This document shows positions 20,112 through 21,024 of a stretch of 21,024 nucleotides of DNA, in pieces; within the stretch, counting starts at the first letter, position 1, and every line of letters begins with the position of its first letter. Origin of the DNA: Candidatus Falkowiibacteriota bacterium (lineage in GTDB: Bacteria; Patescibacteriota; Patescibacteriia; JACRDY01); contig JACRDY010000068.1 in assembly GCA_016218485.1 (NCBI GenBank), forward strand, positions 1 to 21,024. The letters run 5' to 3'. The notes under the pieces are model-generated. The model did no database searches and was not told the DNA's origin. It worked only from the letters and a program-made list of their open reading frames with translations. Both the position numbers and the translations under genes were made by a program.

Positions 20112-20861
20112 ATGTCCACCAAAAATATTCTAGAAGACTTGGGTCTAACCAAAAGCAAGGCTGATGTGTACTTGGCGGCGTTAGCCGTTGGCAGCGGCTC
20201 GGCCCAGGAGATCGCCAATCGGGCGGGTTTACCGCGGACTACTACTCATGAAATTCTGCAGACGCTCGTCGGCATGAGTCTGATTGGTTTCGTGACTAAA
20301 GGCCGGACGCGGATCTACAGCGCCGAGCCGCCGGAGAAGCTCAAAATTTTACTCAAAGAAAAAGAGGCCAGGCTCGAAAAGGCTTTGCCAGAATTGTCGG
20401 CTCTCTTCAACACCAGCGGCATTCGGCCGCGGGTGCGGTTTTACGAAGGTGAGGATGGTATTAAAACAGTGTTTGAAGACACGCTGACCGTCAGCAACAA
20501 GCTGTTGCGCAGTATTCTTTCCATGAAAGACCTGTATGAAATGCCGGGCAAGGATTACGTCAACGCCTACACGCGCCGGCGAATTGCGGCTGGAATAAAA
20601 CTGCGCGTGGTGCGTTCAGAGGGTAAAGAAGTGGAGAAAGTTTGGCCGGCGAGCACTCGAGACAGCCGCGATCTGCATTACGCGCCGGATGATATGTTTT
20701 TCCCGATGACGGTGTATATTTACGACAACAAGCTCGGGCTCATCAGCAGCAAAAAAGAAAACTTCGGCATGATTATTGAGTCGCCGGATCTGTATCAGAC
20801 CATGAAGAATATGTTTGAGGTGATGTGGCAGGTGACGCGGGTGATGAAACCGGTGGATTAG
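20112..20861 (+). CDS. TrmB-family transcriptional regulator
   Basis: 249 aa. N-terminal winged helix-turn-helix (~1-75, with LGLTKSKADVYLAALAVG and the recognition segment GLPRTTTHEILQTL), a short coiled coil (~80-105), then a C-terminal domain (~110-249) with RVRFYEGEDGIKTVFEDTL and GIKLRVVRSEG, like the effector half of TrmB/PLD-type regulators. Archaeal relatives bind sugars, but in Patescibacteria these are widespread and the ligand is unknown. TAATAC at 20103-20108 suggests a near-leaderless start; a GGAGG 15 nt upstream is too far to be certain. The large palindrome at 19958-20078 ends 33 bp before the start and could serve as an operator or an upstream terminator. Confidence 0.88.
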   Translation: MSTKNILEDLGLTKSKADVYLAALAVGSGSAQEIANRAGLPRTTTHEILQTLVGMSLIGFVTKGRTRIYSAEPPEKLKILLKEKEARLEKALPELSALFNTSGIRPRVRFYEGEDGIKTVFEDTLTVSNKLLRSILSMKDLYEMPGKDYVNAYTRRRIAAGIKLRVVRSEGKEVEKVWPASTRDSRDLHYAPDDMFFPMTVYIYDNKLGLISSKKENFGMIIESPDLYQTMKNMFEVMWQVTRVMKPVD

Positions 20862-20926
20862 ACACAGATTACACAGATAATCACAGATCCGTGTGATCTG
20901 TGATTATCTGTGTAATCTGTATCTAA
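20858..20926. repeat. ACACAGATTA palindrome, copy 2
   Basis: 31-bp arms (20858-20888 with 20896-20926) around a 7-nt loop. It overlaps the stop codons of both the TrmB gene and the convergent Cys-rich gene copy 2. It is shorter in the loop than copy 1 but otherwise nearly identical. Confidence 0.88.
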
Positions 20927-21024
20927 TAGATTTCCTTCTGGTAACACTCCTCACAGTACACCCGTTCCGGCCGCTCCGGCGCGTACGTGGTCTCAAATTC
21001 ATTGGTGCAGCCTGCGTTCTTGCA
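20923..21024 (-). CDS. Cys-rich multi-zinc-ribbon protein, copy 2 (C-terminal end only)
   Basis: The last 33 codons and the TAG stop of a second gene, cut by the window edge. Its protein end differs from copy 1 by one residue (Lys for Met just after the first Cys), and the DNA differs at only a few bases over ~100. It probably encodes a complete paralog outside the window. Confidence 0.85.
   Translation of the reverse strand, partial: CKNAGCTNEFETTYAPERPERVYCEECYQKEIY

Overview
The window looks like part of a Candidate Phyla Radiation (Patescibacteria, probably Parcubacteria-like) chromosome. The basis is a 16S rRNA gene carrying a large helix insertion and a homing-endonuclease intron, AT-rich intergenic spacers built from short repeated words, several genes that seem nearly leaderless, a TrmB-type regulator, a Cys-rich conserved protein and a VirB2-like pilin. 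The lineage is inferred from these habits; no database search was possible.

Layout. 1-2167 is the 3' two thirds of a 16S rRNA gene (E. coli position ~530 onward). It has a ~135-nt structured insert in helix 40 and a ~1.03-kb intron near E. coli position 1397 that encodes a LAGLIDADG endonuclease. A terminator follows at once, with no 23S gene. Next come an HD-domain nucleotidase-like gene (2549-3115) and purD (3338-4612). 4991-6313 is a minus-strand tRNA operon (Ile, Phe, Pro, Gly). After it on the plus strand come mnmA, a 3D-domain surface protein, a VirB2/TrbC-like pilin, a two-gene SPFH/membrane-protein operon, a minus-strand tRNA-Cys, a coiled-coil repeat protein and polA. 15656-18030 is a minus-strand cluster of paralogous small lipoproteins. 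A Cys-rich 542-aa protein (minus), a TrmB-family regulator (plus) and the 3' end of a second copy of the Cys-rich gene close the window.

The most unusual part is the tRNA operon. Each normal tRNA (Ile, Phe, Pro, Gly) sits inside the remains of a second tRNA of the same isotype. The outer copy supplies an acceptor stem, D-stem and T-stem. A structured 103-nt element lies in its D-loop, GC-rich hairpins lie in its T-loop, and the complete inner tRNA sits at the tip of a long stem that replaces its anticodon arm. The Phe example (5555-5918) is a full outer cloverleaf: seven acceptor pairs with a compensatory change relative to the inner copy, matching D- and T-stems, discriminator A and an encoded CCA. 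Ile is slightly decayed, and Pro and Gly appear fused into one chimera. Palindromes of similar design, with paired side hairpins, occur in 16S helix 40 and upstream of the TrmB gene. The genome therefore seems to host palindromic elements that settle in loops of structural RNAs.

Functionally the genes are mostly housekeeping (translation, replication, one purine step, tRNA thiolation) plus envelope proteins (3D protein, pilin, lipoproteins, SPFH module). No CRISPR array, integrase or transposase was seen.
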